A DNA stretch of 64,000 nucleotides from Atherix ibis (Eukaryota > Arthropoda > Insecta > Diptera > Athericidae): assembly GCA_958298945.1 (NCBI GenBank), contig OY282606.1:53953920-54017919 (forward strand). The letters are read 5' to 3'. A program made the translations under genes and the position numbers. Shown in pieces: positions 50,935-63,200 of this stretch. Position 1 is the stretch's first letter. Every line of letters starts with the position of its first letter. The notes under the pieces were generated by a model. That model was not told the origin of the DNA, did not search any database, and was given only the letters and a program-made list of their open reading frames with translations.

Positions 50935-53076
50935 ATGGCTACTACAGGTTGGTTGGTTTCGCTTATTTATCGCCTAAAAAATATTAGTTAGATTGTAATA
51001 ATAAATAGTTTATATTAAATTTTATAAAGAATATTATACGTAGATAAGAATAAATATTTGTCAAAAATGAATTCGTAATCTGTGTACAATAATTTGTTAA
51101 AATTAATTTGACGTTTGCTGATGATTTTCTTTACCGCGTGGCCTTTCTATTTTAATGGAATCATTACGTGGAAAGGCGGTCCTTGTTTAGTGTTCTACAT
51201 AGAAAATTAATTTGAATATTATTAATTAAAAGAACGATATATTTGTATATACAAATTTCGATATAATTCGTTTATTGATTTTAGGAAAAAAGGGTAAGAA
51301 GGCAAAACGAAATAAGGCTGTGCCATTACAAGAATTTGTTGGCAATGAAAATACTCCATTGGGCATAACTCAAGTGACTAAAAAAATTACAAGTTGGAGC
51401 GATGAATTGAATGATGACGAAATTCGTTTGCAAGCGCAGACAATTCAATTGCCAAATGCACCACGTTCTAAAAGGATTTGTGACGATGAATCCGTGCCAG
51501 ATAAACCTCCGTTCCTTGCACATATTAGTAATATTCCATTTGATGTGAGAGAAGAGGACATTAGGAATATTTTTGATGGTTTGACCGTATTGTCTCTACA
51601 ACTTCCAAAAAAAGATGGCGAGGCTGATAGATACAGAGGTTATGGTACAATTGAATTTGCGACTCGAAACGATTTAATCCAGGCAGTTAGTATGCCAGAT
51701 CCGCAAATAAAAGCCCGTAGAATATATATTGATGTTTCTAAAGATAATGACCCGCAAAAGCGCTGGGGTTATGGTGGTAAAAGTCGTTTTGACAGTGTAG
51801 ATAATAGAGACCGAAATAGAGATTATTGGAACAAAAATGACAGTGCTGGACGAGAACAAAGGCGAGCAGGTTATGGTTATAATAAAGATCGTAGTTCCCA
51901 GGAGCCTGTAATGTGGAGGAACGTTGAAAGATCGGGTGGAGGTGGTGGGGGGAGCGGTGGCACTGGTAGTGGTGGGTTCGGTGGCACTGGTAGTGGTGGG
52001 TTCGGTGAAGGCGGTGGTTATAGAAATGAAAAGTTTGGTGGTAGAAGAAATGATGATGCTAGAGATGATGAAGTAGTCAGGGAAAGACCTAAATTAATTT
52101 TGAAGCCACGAACTTTGGCGTTACCAGAACTGAATCCACCACCGGTGCAAGAGCCACCAAAACCAAAGCCAGCGGGTGTTCCAGCCGAAAAAATTTTCGG
52201 TAGTGCTAAACCAGTTGACACTGCGGCTAGAGAGAAAGAAATAGAAGAGCGATGGGAAAGGGAGCGACTTGAAAAACTAAAATTAGCTGAAGAAGAAAAA
52301 GAACGGGATAAAATTCAACAAAAAGAGTCCGCAGAGGACGATCTTAAAGAAGATTCAACATCGATTGACGACAATGAAAAAGAAGCTAAAGATGCCAGAA
52401 ACACGACTCATTGGAAAAGGCGGCAAGAGGAGGAAGATAAAAGTCATAACGAACGTTCCAATTATCGCAAACCAAGTCCGGATCGTCAAAATCGACCACC
52501 GCTACGAAGAAATGGTAATACTAATCTTATATTCAATAATATAAATAATAATAAATATGAAATCGTTTTTACTAATTAAAAATTAGACGATAAAAGAAAT
52601 GTAAATTATCGAGCACCACCAAGAGATGGGCCAGATATTCGTGATAACCGAAGCGGACAAAAAGATCGTCGAGATTTCAACCGCGGCAATGATAGATATA
52701 AGGATAATAGAGAGCGTAATGATAGGTAAAATTTAAATTTTAAACATAAAATAAAAATTAAAATTAAATTGTTGTATTTTTCAAATTTAGACCGGATCGA
52801 TATAATTTAGATAATCGATCCTATAATAATGGACGAGATAATAGGCCAAGAGATGAAAGGATCAGACGCGATAGTAAACCAGATAAGCCAGAGAAGGCAG
52901 AAAAGCCAGATAAGCCTATGCCGAAATACCAACCACCACAAGGCCCACCTGTAAGGATATATAACATAATTGAAATACATTTGTGTTAAATATTTAATTT
53001 TTCTTTGTGCATTGTCTAGGCTCTTCCAAATACAAACAAGTTTGCAATGTTCAACGATGAAGATAATCCAGAATAA
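50935..53076 (+). CDS. eIF4B: Translation initiation factor eIF4B, 532 residues
   Basis: Five exons (50935-50947, 51285-52514, 52587-52725, 52791-52950, 53020-53076) join in phase to 1599 nt. The protein stimulates the eIF4A helicase during ribosome scanning in the cytoplasm. The 13-bp first exon gives MATT plus the first base of Gly, followed by GKKGKKAKRNKAVPLQEF. An RRM lies at about residues 80-157 with RNP2 (AHISNIPF) and RNP1 (YRGYGTIEF). A Gly-rich stretch near 215-245, an Arg/Asp-rich DRYG-like region, a Lys/Glu-rich coiled segment (about 310-370) and a conserved end NKFAMFNDEDNPE follow. The Gly-rich part has an exact 24-bp duplication. A strong hairpin lies in intron 1. Without the splice at 52514 the frame would run on into the intron, so the short open form is likely an artefact. 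Intact. Confidence 0.93.
51133..51180 (+). ncRNA. Intronic hairpin in eIF4B intron 1 (uncharacterised)
   Basis: ACCG (51133-51136) pairs with CGGT (51177-51180), CCTTTC (51142-51147) with GAAAGG (51171-51176), and TAATG (51053+100, that is 51153-51157) with CATTA (51162-51166) around a GAAT loop. The G/C-rich lower stem stands out in an A/T-rich intron. A TGCTGATGA just upstream resembles a C box but no matching D box is present. Could be an H/ACA-type hairpin or a splicing structure. Confidence 0.3.
51956..52003 (+). repeat. In-frame 24-bp tandem duplication in eIF4B
   Basis: 51956-51979 and 51980-52003 are identical and code for GGTGSGGF twice in the Gly-rich linker. Confidence 0.9.
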
Positions 53077-56000
53077 ATTAGAGCCGCGTGTGTGTGTGTG
53101 GGAATGGATGTTTTACCAAATCATAACTGTAATGTTTAAAGTCAGAATATAGCAATTTTTGCTATATAATAACCAGTTACAATTTGTAAAAAAGGGCACC
53201 TATTGTGCGTTAAAAGTAAATATATATTATAGAAATGATCTGGCGAAGGAATGTATTTATATAATAAAAACGATTTTTTTTAAAAATAAAATATATATGA
53301 AGTATAAACAAATCTTACAAAATAATTACAAATATATCAAGTATAAATCAGAAAATACTAGACTCATTGAAGGAAAATAGAAAGATTAATATTATAATTT
53401 ATTAGCTGAACATAGTGTAATCAGAAATTATATAAATATTATTATTAAATTTTTTTTTAAAATTTCTATTGATGGAAATATTTTTATATGAGTAGATGTA
53501 TATTTTTCGTTTGTTATTATTTTTGCTTTATTTATATCTTTTGTTCATTTTTTATAAAAAAAAGGAAAAAAAAACTTTCAAAATAGCATTTGTTATAATG
53601 TAAAAAAATAATATAGTTTAATAAGACCTTTCTGAAAAACAATGGTAATTTGAAAGCATTTAAATAAAAAGTACTTTATGAAATCTAAGGAAATTAATAA
53701 TATTCACAGTTTAAACCTGTTTTCGTTATATCGTAGTGCATAAAATGTTGAAAAAGTATTTTTAATATTTTTTTGAAAGTGAAAAAAAAAATTGTTTATT
53801 GCTTAATTTTATTTTTAAAAGTATTTTTTCTTTGTAATAATTACTCGATAAAAATAAAATAAATACTATACACACACCTTAATAGTTGTTTTATTCACTT
53901 GATTTAAATTATTTTTTTATTTAGCAAAGGGATAGGGGGTTTAAATTATTTTGGTTACAAATACAAATAAATTTGTGTCAATTTCTGAAATAGTATTTCG
54001 ATTATAATTTTCTATATTATACAGGATTTCCTCAAAGCATTTAGTATATAAGGTGTTTTTATGTTATTTAATTTTGAAAGCAAAGTATTTTTTAACATAC
54101 TTTTTCGAAGAAAGTCCTAAAAGTTTCGTTATGTTCAAATTATCTTCATACAATTACGTACGTATACTAGGATTGAAAATTCAGATATTTTTACTGCATT
54201 CTTACTTTTAACATGTCATTATATATAATTAATTAAAAATTGACAAAAATTTGAATTTGCATATGCATGCCTACATTACTCGAAATCGGTAATCCTGACA
54301 TATTCGAAATCGGTAATCTTAACATATTCGTTTAAAAATAAAAATTTTTTTTTTATCTATTTCATTATTGATTTTCTCAAAATTATCTTAACTATTTTGT
54401 CATTGAGTAGGGTCAATACCTAAGCTCAAAACAAACTTACTTTCAAAGAATTGTCCACCCAGAAAAATGCCTTTTAAAGAATGCATGAAGACTGAGAATA
54501 TTCTTAAACTTTACACAAAATAGTTTTTATCTTTGGTCAAAGATGATAGCTTGGGTCAAAGATAGGATGGTAGGAAAAACAATTTATTCAAATACAGATT
54601 TCTACCACTATAAATTCAAAAATCCAACCCTTGATATAAATTAATTTGAAATTATTTTTTAAGTTGAAATTTATATAATGGCTGTTAACTAAAACGTAAA
54701 TACAGATAATGAATTAAGGAAAGTTTTAATTAGTTACATATTATATATTAGGTATATGCATTGATGAGTTTTCGGCATTGATGTCTAAATTTTAAGTAAT
54801 ATTATTGAATAATATTAAAAATACATAAAACTTTATAATAAGTAAAAATATTTTTCTTATTTATTGCTTTTTTTTGACGCTCAGACTCATTATTTCTGTA
54901 TCTTTGAATCACTACTCTAGGTTTTGTCTTATTTTTCTTTCAATTTAAAAAAAAACTCCTCACATTATTGATAAAATTCTCATTTGAGTTATATTATGTT
55001 TAATTTCCTGTATTCACTATTCAATAATATAATATTATATGAAAATTACGAAAAAACAGCAACGACCAGAATAATTTCAAAATTTACACTACCTGCTCAA
55101 AAAAAAACTCTTAAACACTCTTAAACTGATCGAAAATAACTCTTATTTCTCTTTTTAACGAGTACTTAGTAACCGAAAATCTCTGTTTTGGTTGGAACAC
55201 AATTTCGACTGAAACTGGAACTGCATCGAGTCGGAATGTCAAAATTAAAACCTTCACTGGCTTAGAGGATAGCGCAAAACTCCGACTATTTTATCGCGGA
55301 AATAGATATTGTTTTAATTTTGCAGTTGTAGCCCAAGTAGTGCCCATACATTTAAATGTTTTGCTTCATGTGGATATATTATTTGTAGTTTGATTAAAAA
55401 ATTGATTATAAATAGTAAATTATTATTATACAATGGTATTTAATTGGTTAATTCGGACAAAAGTGGTAAATTTTTGACATAATTTTTGTTCAGTTTTTAG
55501 TTTCAATCGGAGTTGTGTTCGTACCATTTACCTTGAAGAGAATTAATGAGCGCAATTCGTAAACATAAATTTTAGGAGTAAATGTATACATTTCCTCTCT
55601 CTTTTTATTTGCACAAATAATTGTCTTTTAATAGCATCCGTTTAAAATATTTTATTTTTATTAGTTACAAATTAATTATTTTTAATAGAATTTATTTAAT
55701 AATTAAAATAATTGAAATATTTATAAAATAATTTAATCATAAAAGTTCAGTTATGTTCAATGATTTGGTTTTGTTATAAGCAGCTTGCCTTAATAGAATT
55801 ATTTTTGTCCTTATATATGAACTGTTCTACACTTGCACGATCGTTGTTGAATTACCGACGTTAAATTGTTATTTAAAAAACTACAATAAATATGCACTAA
55901 ATTTAATAAGTCCAGTATTACATTAAAAACGTCCTTTATGTTCTTTGCACATGTTAATAGCCCATCAACCCTATTTTGCTTTATTGGTGGTATACATTAC

Positions 56001-56900
56001 ATTATTATTACTATTCATGTACGTTTCCTCATTCGCCGTCCAGATTGGTGAAAACTTCTTGAATATTATAAAATCTGTACCCAAATATTAAGTTAGCTTT
56101 GATATTCTAAATAATTATGATATTCTTTCCTTAAATATTAATTTATTTTCAAATTCAGATAGAGGCCTTTCAGCAGACATAAAGTTCTTACCCTAAATAC
56201 ATACAATAAGGACTGCCCGAATTTTTTATGCTACTCTGTCGTGGTTTTCAAGATTTAATTTTTCTTAACTGTTTTTAAATCTGTAAATTTGCAATTACGT
56301 TACGAGTAGGTATTTGGAAGAGCAATAAAACTGCTTGTTTTATATTATTTTGTTCTAGCAACGAAAGAAAGCTTCGAGCTCTACACAACCTAATGGTCTT
56401 AATGGTACAATCTTGTATATTCTTTATTTGTGTTTATATTAACTTGCATTGGGGTAATTTTTAGAAAATAGGCATAACACAGGTTTTAATTGTCTAAAGA
56501 ACATACTCTTTGTGAGTACAAGCACTTCGGAATATAGAGATATATCAATATACCACAAGGCATGTGCCAATTTCGCTATTGTTAATGGAGTCCAAATTAC
56601 CACGTGGCTCTTATTTGCCATCCAAAAATCTCATTTGTATCTGTTAACATAACAAAGCGTCATTCAACCCAAAATAACATGCAAAAAAAATTGCATACGT
56701 ATAAATCGTAGAATTGCTATTTAAGACAGTAAAACTTCTTTTATACATATTTCTTGCCATGCAAGTTAAGTAATTGATTTATTACACAATTTAAAAGTTT
56801 ATTTTATATATAATAATATTTATAAATACTAATGAACATGAAAATATATTCTTTTTTTAAAAAAAAAAACAATAAAATAAAAATGTAACGCTAAATGTAA
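53077..56900. other. Intergenic region between converging eIF4B and Xrp1-like genes
   Basis: Contains both 3' untranslated regions. AATAAA-type sites near 53855-53870 could end eIF4B. The ORF at 53159-53380 is A/T-driven chance. An old inverted repeat element lies at 55186-55530. Otherwise A/T-rich with nothing recognised. Confidence 0.45.
55186..55530. repeat. Degenerate inverted repeat, possible old MITE
   Basis: 55186-55223 and the reverse complement of 55491-55530 match at roughly four of five positions, sharing GAACACAA and TGAAACT blocks. The 345-bp span with decayed inverted arms suggests an old MITE; no target duplication can be seen. Confidence 0.55.
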
Positions 56901-59782
56901 TCAATTTTTATTTGGAAGTCTTTCCAAAAATATTTTTTGCAATTCGCTACTTTTCCAGGAAGCGATAGTTAATTTTTTCTTCAGTGCTTCATTTTTCTTA
57001 ATCATATTATCTAATTGTTGTTCTTCATTCCGTTGTATATCTCTCCTTTTCTGGCGCGATATTCGGCTGGCCTCATTATTTTTGTACCTTTGAATCGCTC
57101 GTTTTTGTTCCTCCGGACTCATATTTGCCAGTTCACTGTCGTCTGGTTTTGTAGCATGATCTTTTTTTGGTCGCCCTCGGCCTCTTTTTTGAGCATTTAT
57201 TGTACATGATGTTTCTGGTGAGCATGTATGGTTGCAATTGCTATTAATGGTATGGTTGGAATCATCTTGACTGACCACTATTACTGTATCATTAGCAGAT
57301 GTATTTAGACTTTCGACTTCGTTTGAAGTGCTTAAGATTTCTGTAGAAGAGCACGAATCGACTTTGCAGATTTCTTCACTTGGATTAATCTAAAAATATA
57401 TAATAAGTTTTATTTTTAAATACACTAAATTTAAGCAATAAAAAATACCCACATTTTGATAGTTAAAATTTGTAAATTGGAGTTGTTCTTGTGAATTTAG
57501 TGTAGAAGGTGGTGTTACTGATGATGATGGTGATGGCAATGATAAAAATTCTCTTATTTGTTCAATAGCCGTACATGAATTATTATTCAAATTATTTTCA
57601 TCAATTTCCGATTTTATTCGATTTGAATCTGTCATAAATAATTGTGAACTATTGTTAAGTTGTGATAAAAAATCCCATGATAAATGAGCTGTAGTATTAG
57701 CGCAAATTCCATCGATATCTCCCCCTATCATTACGTCTTTTTTTATAACTTTCTCATTACTGTTCAAATTTTTAAGTATTTCGTAATTATCAAATTCACA
57801 CTCTGATTCAATAATGCTTGATATTAAAATGTCGTCCATTGTACAACATTCTAAATTTTGACTTAAGTCCATAGAATAACCTGATGATTGTGTATTGTTT
57901 AATGGCCATGGTGTTGTATTTTCCAAAAATTTATCTCCGATACCATTATTTGATTGTTGTGAACTTTCTAGAGGAGAATCCTCATACATGTCATCGACAT
58001 TAAACATTGTTTTTTTTATATTTAATAATTTATTTGAATTTTCGTTATTTTCTTCTGTTGCGAATAATGTTGCCGTAATATTATTATCTCTATGTGGAAT
58101 ATCTTTGTCAATATATGTTTGTTTGCCAGTTTCGAACAAATCCGGATGATCCACCTCGGTAAGAAATTTAATCAATTCAACTTCGTAATTTTCTAAAAAA
58201 TAAAAAAATATATTCAATATAGTTTAATTATATAGACAATTCTATTGGTAATTGGTAATGCTTAAAATAATAATATTATTTAAACAATAATTTATTTTAA
58301 AAAAAAAACCAAAAATTGAAATTGATTTTGAATATTAAAAATAAATTCCGCATATAATTGTTATTATTATTATTATTATTTAATGAGAAATAATTTTAAG
58401 TTTTAAAAATGAAAAAAAAAGGAATTAATTTGTGCGCTCCGAATAGTAGGCCCGCCATATTTGAAAATAATTGAATGTGTGAATGCCTTCTACAATATGA
58501 ATGATTCATAGTCAATTTCACCACACTCTACATTAAATATTTACGCGCACAATTAATAACCGAAATCAACAATATAATCATATCAATTGATAAAATATAG
58601 ATAAACATAACTTTTAAATTTATTGAACAAAACACAAATTAGAAAAGGTTATCATTATTTATGTAAATTAATCAAAACTATTTTAAAACAATTACCAATA
58701 CATCACTTTTATCATAATGAAAAAACAAATAACAATCGCACGTTACGTTGTCTCCCCATTTATAAAAATTTTCAATATTTCACTTTATTCAAATCTCATT
58801 AATTTATATATTATTTTAAATTCTCATTTGCTCAATGTTTATTTAAACGTGAAATTTTATTAAATTATTTTGCTTACAAAAATGCCGAATTCCTTAATCT
58901 TATAAGAAAGAACTTGTCACAACATGATTGGCTTTGTCCTTATATGAATTTCACTAATTCCAATTTTAAAAATTGTAATTCTTATTTAAAATATAAATAT
59001 CTTTTAATTTGTTTTTAAATTAATTAAATATCTTTTAATTTGTTTTTAAACTTATTTTTATATCTCATAAAATTATTTTTTACCGGTGAATTCGTACAAT
59101 TAACAGAACAAAAACATCGGCAACTTAATCACACAAAGTCTTCTAATCGACTAACCGAACTTAAGTCGATCGCAAACATTCCCATATACTCGAAGTGTTT
59201 CTCTTTTCCATGCACGAATCGAATGTCTCTCAATATTTTGGTTTAAAAGAGCACGTTTGGCATAATTTACTCAAACAGGTGTTATCAAATCTCTTATTTA
59301 AGTGAACAAAGATTTTATGTTCTATATGCTAATAAGAATTTCACAATATAGTTATTTTTTTTCTTTAGATTATTATAAGTTTTTAATAAGTTTTCATCCA
59401 TAGTGGAATAGAAATGTTCTTTGATTTCAGTACTTTCAAATTTTTTTAAATATATTTTTAGTTTTCTTTTTTGTTGTTGGCTCTAAATATTTCTATTTGA
59501 TATTATATAAAATTCTTTGATTTTAAAAAAAAAACGTAAATTAAATGATTTACTTAAAATCTACTTTCATAAATAATTTTTTTTTTAATGTAATAACGTC
59601 GTTTTTAAATTATTAGAAATTGTCTTTGAATTTTAGCAATATTTTAATCAAGAAAATTACTTACCCGATACATTCGACTCCAAATTCAAATCCGTCTCCA
59701 TTGTTAGTAGTTCTTCCAAAAGATCGTAGGTTTCCTCTGTTGTATCCATACAATTTTCCACTTTCAACTGCTGGTTGTTCAT
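56901..59782 (-). CDS. Xrp1: Xrp1-like AT-hook bZIP transcription factor, about 448 residues
   Basis: Coding exons 60046-59665 (part), 58192-57453 and 57389-56901 join in phase. Taking the first in-frame ATG (59782-59780, MNNQQLKVENCMD) gives 1347 nt. Xrp1 is a nuclear stress-response factor related to C/EBP, known in Drosophila for ribosomal-protein mutant cell competition. An acidic region (TYDLLEELLTMETDLNLE) is near the N terminus; the middle is Asn/Ser/Glu-rich. An AT-hook (KRGRGRPKK, about residue 354) precedes the bZIP: basic region RYKNNEASRISRQKRR, then a zipper with QQLDNMIKKNEALKKKL. The combination of AT-hook and bZIP is diagnostic of Xrp1; crc/ATF4 lacks it. The frame stays open 88 codons upstream of the ATG but has no ATG there, so a longer form would need another exon or non-AUG start. 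Confidence 0.8.
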
Positions 59783-60035
59783 GAATATTCCGTTTTCTAT
59801 TTGCTGACTCTCCAAATTCGTATTCAAACTTATGGTTTTGTCTATATTCAATAAATGATTCTGATAAGTATTCGACAAAAAGGGTATTGTTGTTTTTAAT
59901 GCACAATTCTCTCTGAATTCGATTTCTTCTTGATTTAGATCGTTTATCTGATTTATGCTTTCTGGTAACGTTCGATAAAATGTTTGGCCGTGGCCGTGAC
60001 ATGACTCCAGATTCGAATTTTGCGCTAGCAGCCAT
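58177..60035 (-). CDS. Overlapping out-of-frame ORF in the Xrp1-like transcript, 128 codons
   Basis: An ATG at 60035-60033 in a strong start context (ACAAAATGG, A at -3 and G at +4) opens a frame of MAASAKFESGVMSRPRPNIL and a basic RKHKSDKRSKSRRNRIQ stretch. It runs to the donor at 59665, then four more codons and a TGA at 58179-58177 after splicing. It covers the whole first coding exon in a different frame from the bZIP protein and passes over that protein's first ATG (59782). This is the layout of the inhibitory uORF in ATF4/crc messages, which lets stress release translation of the main frame. The peptide matches no family I know. It could instead be a second coded protein. Confidence 0.55.
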
Positions 60036-60178
60036 TTTGTACGGGACTGCAATTTATTAAAGAAATTTTACTATACAATAAACATACACGTATACTTGGG
60101 GGGACTAAGGTAAAATATCAAATTTATATCTTTTACATATTTATTTTGATAATGGTTTGTTTTCTCGAAATTACTTAC

Positions 60179-60259
60179 AATTAATTCACCGTTTAATTTA
60201 ATTGAAATTTTAACGCTTTGAAAGGTTCTCCTTAAAAAAAGCTAATCGCTTTCTTTAAC
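60179..60259 (-). other. Probable noncoding 5' exon of the Xrp1-like gene
   Basis: Bounded by a polypyrimidine TTTTTTTCTAG acceptor (ending at 60260) and a GTAAGTAATT donor (from 60178). It contains no ATG, and in the bZIP frame it carries a TAG. If joined to 60046 it makes 59782 the first ATG of the main frame and 60035 the first ATG of the message. A further donor-bounded leader exon may end at 61625 (CGTG before GTAAGC). Confidence 0.5.
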
Positions 60260-63200
60260 CTAGAAAAAAAAAATTTACCTTTATTTTTTTATTTACTAAA
60301 TGGTGTATGCTTTATAAAATGAATATAGTGCGTAATTGTTACGTATATACATATCATTATATTTGTGCATATTTATTTAGATATATACCATTGCCTAAGA
60401 TAACTAAAAATAGTGCAAAATCACTTGATAGCAATTCGGGTTTTCCCCGAAATTATATCACATGACCTGATGAAAAACACGTCTTAACTTGTTCGTACAC
60501 GTCCATACAACTCATTCGGGCTCTCACAATAGTTACACTTAAAAATTTCAGCTTTATCAAATTTTCTCTTTCCATATACACCTACACATGTATATATTAA
60601 TACGTGTATTTGCATGGATAGATGCCCCACACGTACACATACTGTGCAATTAGAAATCAATCGAGACACTAATTTTATTGCTGCCTCTTACATTTCGAGT
60701 ACTTGAATATGAAATTTATTTGACATTTTTCGTATTATAGGAAAAAAAAAAAAATAATTTCAGATACAAACAATTTCTGGCTTTTTTCAAAACTCATACA
60801 AATAAATACTAAATTTTATATATGAAAGCAATAATGTGAACCACACGCATCCACACAAACAACACTTACACCCATACATAAAATAAATGAATCATTTTCA
60901 TATTTTAAAAAAAAGAAGAGCGAAACAAGGTACAATTATAATGTTTGGTTTATTTATTTATTAGGCAAATTTAATAATTTCAAAATTTAAGGCAGCATTT
61001 TAATCGGTAGAAAAAAAAGCGCTATGGAAGCATTTAAAAAATTGTTACACAAAAACTAACGTAGCAATTGATTTTTATGTTCTTGTAACAAAAAAAATTA
61101 AAATGTTCAATATACTGATACAATTAATTGCTAAATCATTTTCCAATGAAAAACGTACTGATAATTTAATAATTTATTTTTAAAAAAAATTTAATAATTT
61201 AAATACGGTCCCTCTTTTTCTGACATGTTCTATAAACCAATCCTTATCTACTACTACTACATATAATCATGATCATAATTCAAGTATTATTGAATATCAC
61301 AATAACAAAAAATTAGTGAAATATATAATAGAAATTTTTCATATTCGCAAATTATGAATGCTGCCATCAAATATGGTTTAAAATATTCAATATTAACATA
61401 CCATAAAATTAATCAAACTCAACACATCCAAATCAGCCCTTATTTCTAAAAATAAATTACATAATGAAATGTCAGAATGTCTTTTTTTAAATATCTTAAA
61501 ATTTAATTTACATGTTTTTACAAGAATCCCTCAAAAATTATTAATTATCATAATAAAAATTATGTTTTAATCGCTCTTGGAATTAAATTATTAAAATGTA
61601 AATAAATTATATTTTATAGCTTACCACGAAAAAACTCCAATGTTAACGCACAATTTGTGCCGAAATTAACTTTCAAAAACGAAAGAAATTAAAAAAAAAA
61701 AAAAATAGAAAAAATTGTACGCAATTTTTTAGAACGCCTTATTTTTTAGATCGAAAAAATTAAACTGTATTTTAAATGTAAGCTTATTTTTGAATAAAAT
61801 TAAGCTTTCAAGTCTTAATAAAATTATAATCGACTCGTTTTGTAAACAAATTTTATTTAGAGAACAGTCCGACATAAATGGTCGCAACTAAAACACAAAG
61901 TGATATTAAAATTTCAACTCTTAAACTTTTCCAACCACGCTCTCGACGAAAACTTCATTAATATTTCGTTTCGTTGTGAAATTCACGGGCAATTCTAGTT
62001 ATCGCGATGAGTCACAGACTCACTTCTTTGCAAATAGTATTGTAAATTTTTTTATAGCATCATTTATGCTTACACATTTGGTGCTGCCATATATAAGAAA
62101 ATAAAATAAATCATATTATTTGATTATTTATTTTTCTATTAATAACCAAAATTATTCAGGCTTATATGAATTAGGATTTATTTAAATTTTTTATATATTT
62201 TTATTCTCTTATTTAACCTTAAAAAAAATTTACTTTCGAATTTATAATTATTAAACATTTTTATTAATTTTGATAAAAATTTATTACTAAAAAGTATATA
62301 CATATATCATATATGTAACCATATGTATATATGTTTGTATGCACACACAAATAATATTCTAACAATTGGGCTTTTTCATTTTTGAATGAAAATTTTAATA
62401 TATATGCATGTGTATGTGCGGACGTAATAATCAAGTATATTTGTCTAAATTAAATTATATCATAAAAAAAAGAGTATAGAATTTGACATATTTTAAATGC
62501 ATCTAACATTACGCTTTTAATTAGTATTATTAATTAATATACAATCATACTTACATTACTTAAGTTTTTCCATTAACTACGATCATATAAATACATATAA
62601 AAAAGAATAAAATCATAATTTTGAATTTTCCAAAAGTACACGTTTTTGGATTCCTACCGAATTCTATTTTTATCATGTGATTTTGGTGCGTTTTTTTTCA
62701 TAATGTGTGAATAATTTCTTTTCATAACATCAATTAAAGAAAGATAGAAGAAACAAACTAAAACTCTTTATGGTATATTTATGTCCTCGTACGTTCACGT
62801 GTTGTTACAAGTATTTTTGAAAAAAGCTAGGAAATGTTTTAACGAAATAACCAATAAAAAATGTTCTTATAAATTGATATTAAAAAACAACTTGTTTAAA
62901 ATGAATAATTGTTAGGGTACTCAATGATAGGATAGTATGATATGAATTGTAATATAAATTTTCACTTTATTTTACTATGAAGAAAATATAACACAAATGT
63001 ATATATTATTTAAGCTTATGTAAATTATAATTATGTTTCAACTAATTTTCTTTTGAACAATTCACATTATTATTAGTTTAATTTTTTATCTACTTTATAC
63101 GCACGAGTATGTATTTTTAACATTAGGCTAGAGTATTGCTTACCCTTTCATTTAGGTCGTCATTATCGAACACTTATTATAAAGATTAAACATAAAATTC

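Noticed and set aside
51128..51140. C-box-like TGATGA in eIF4B intron 1 as a C/D snoRNA
   Set aside because: No matching D box CTGA at a suitable distance.
53159..53380. 73-codon ORF after eIF4B
   Set aside because: Lys/Asn/Ile/Tyr-rich translation of A/T-rich 3' sequence; no family match that I can recognise.
56901..59782. Identification of the bZIP gene as crc/ATF4
   Set aside because: The basic region NNEASRISRQKRR and the AT-hook fit Xrp1 rather than ATF4.
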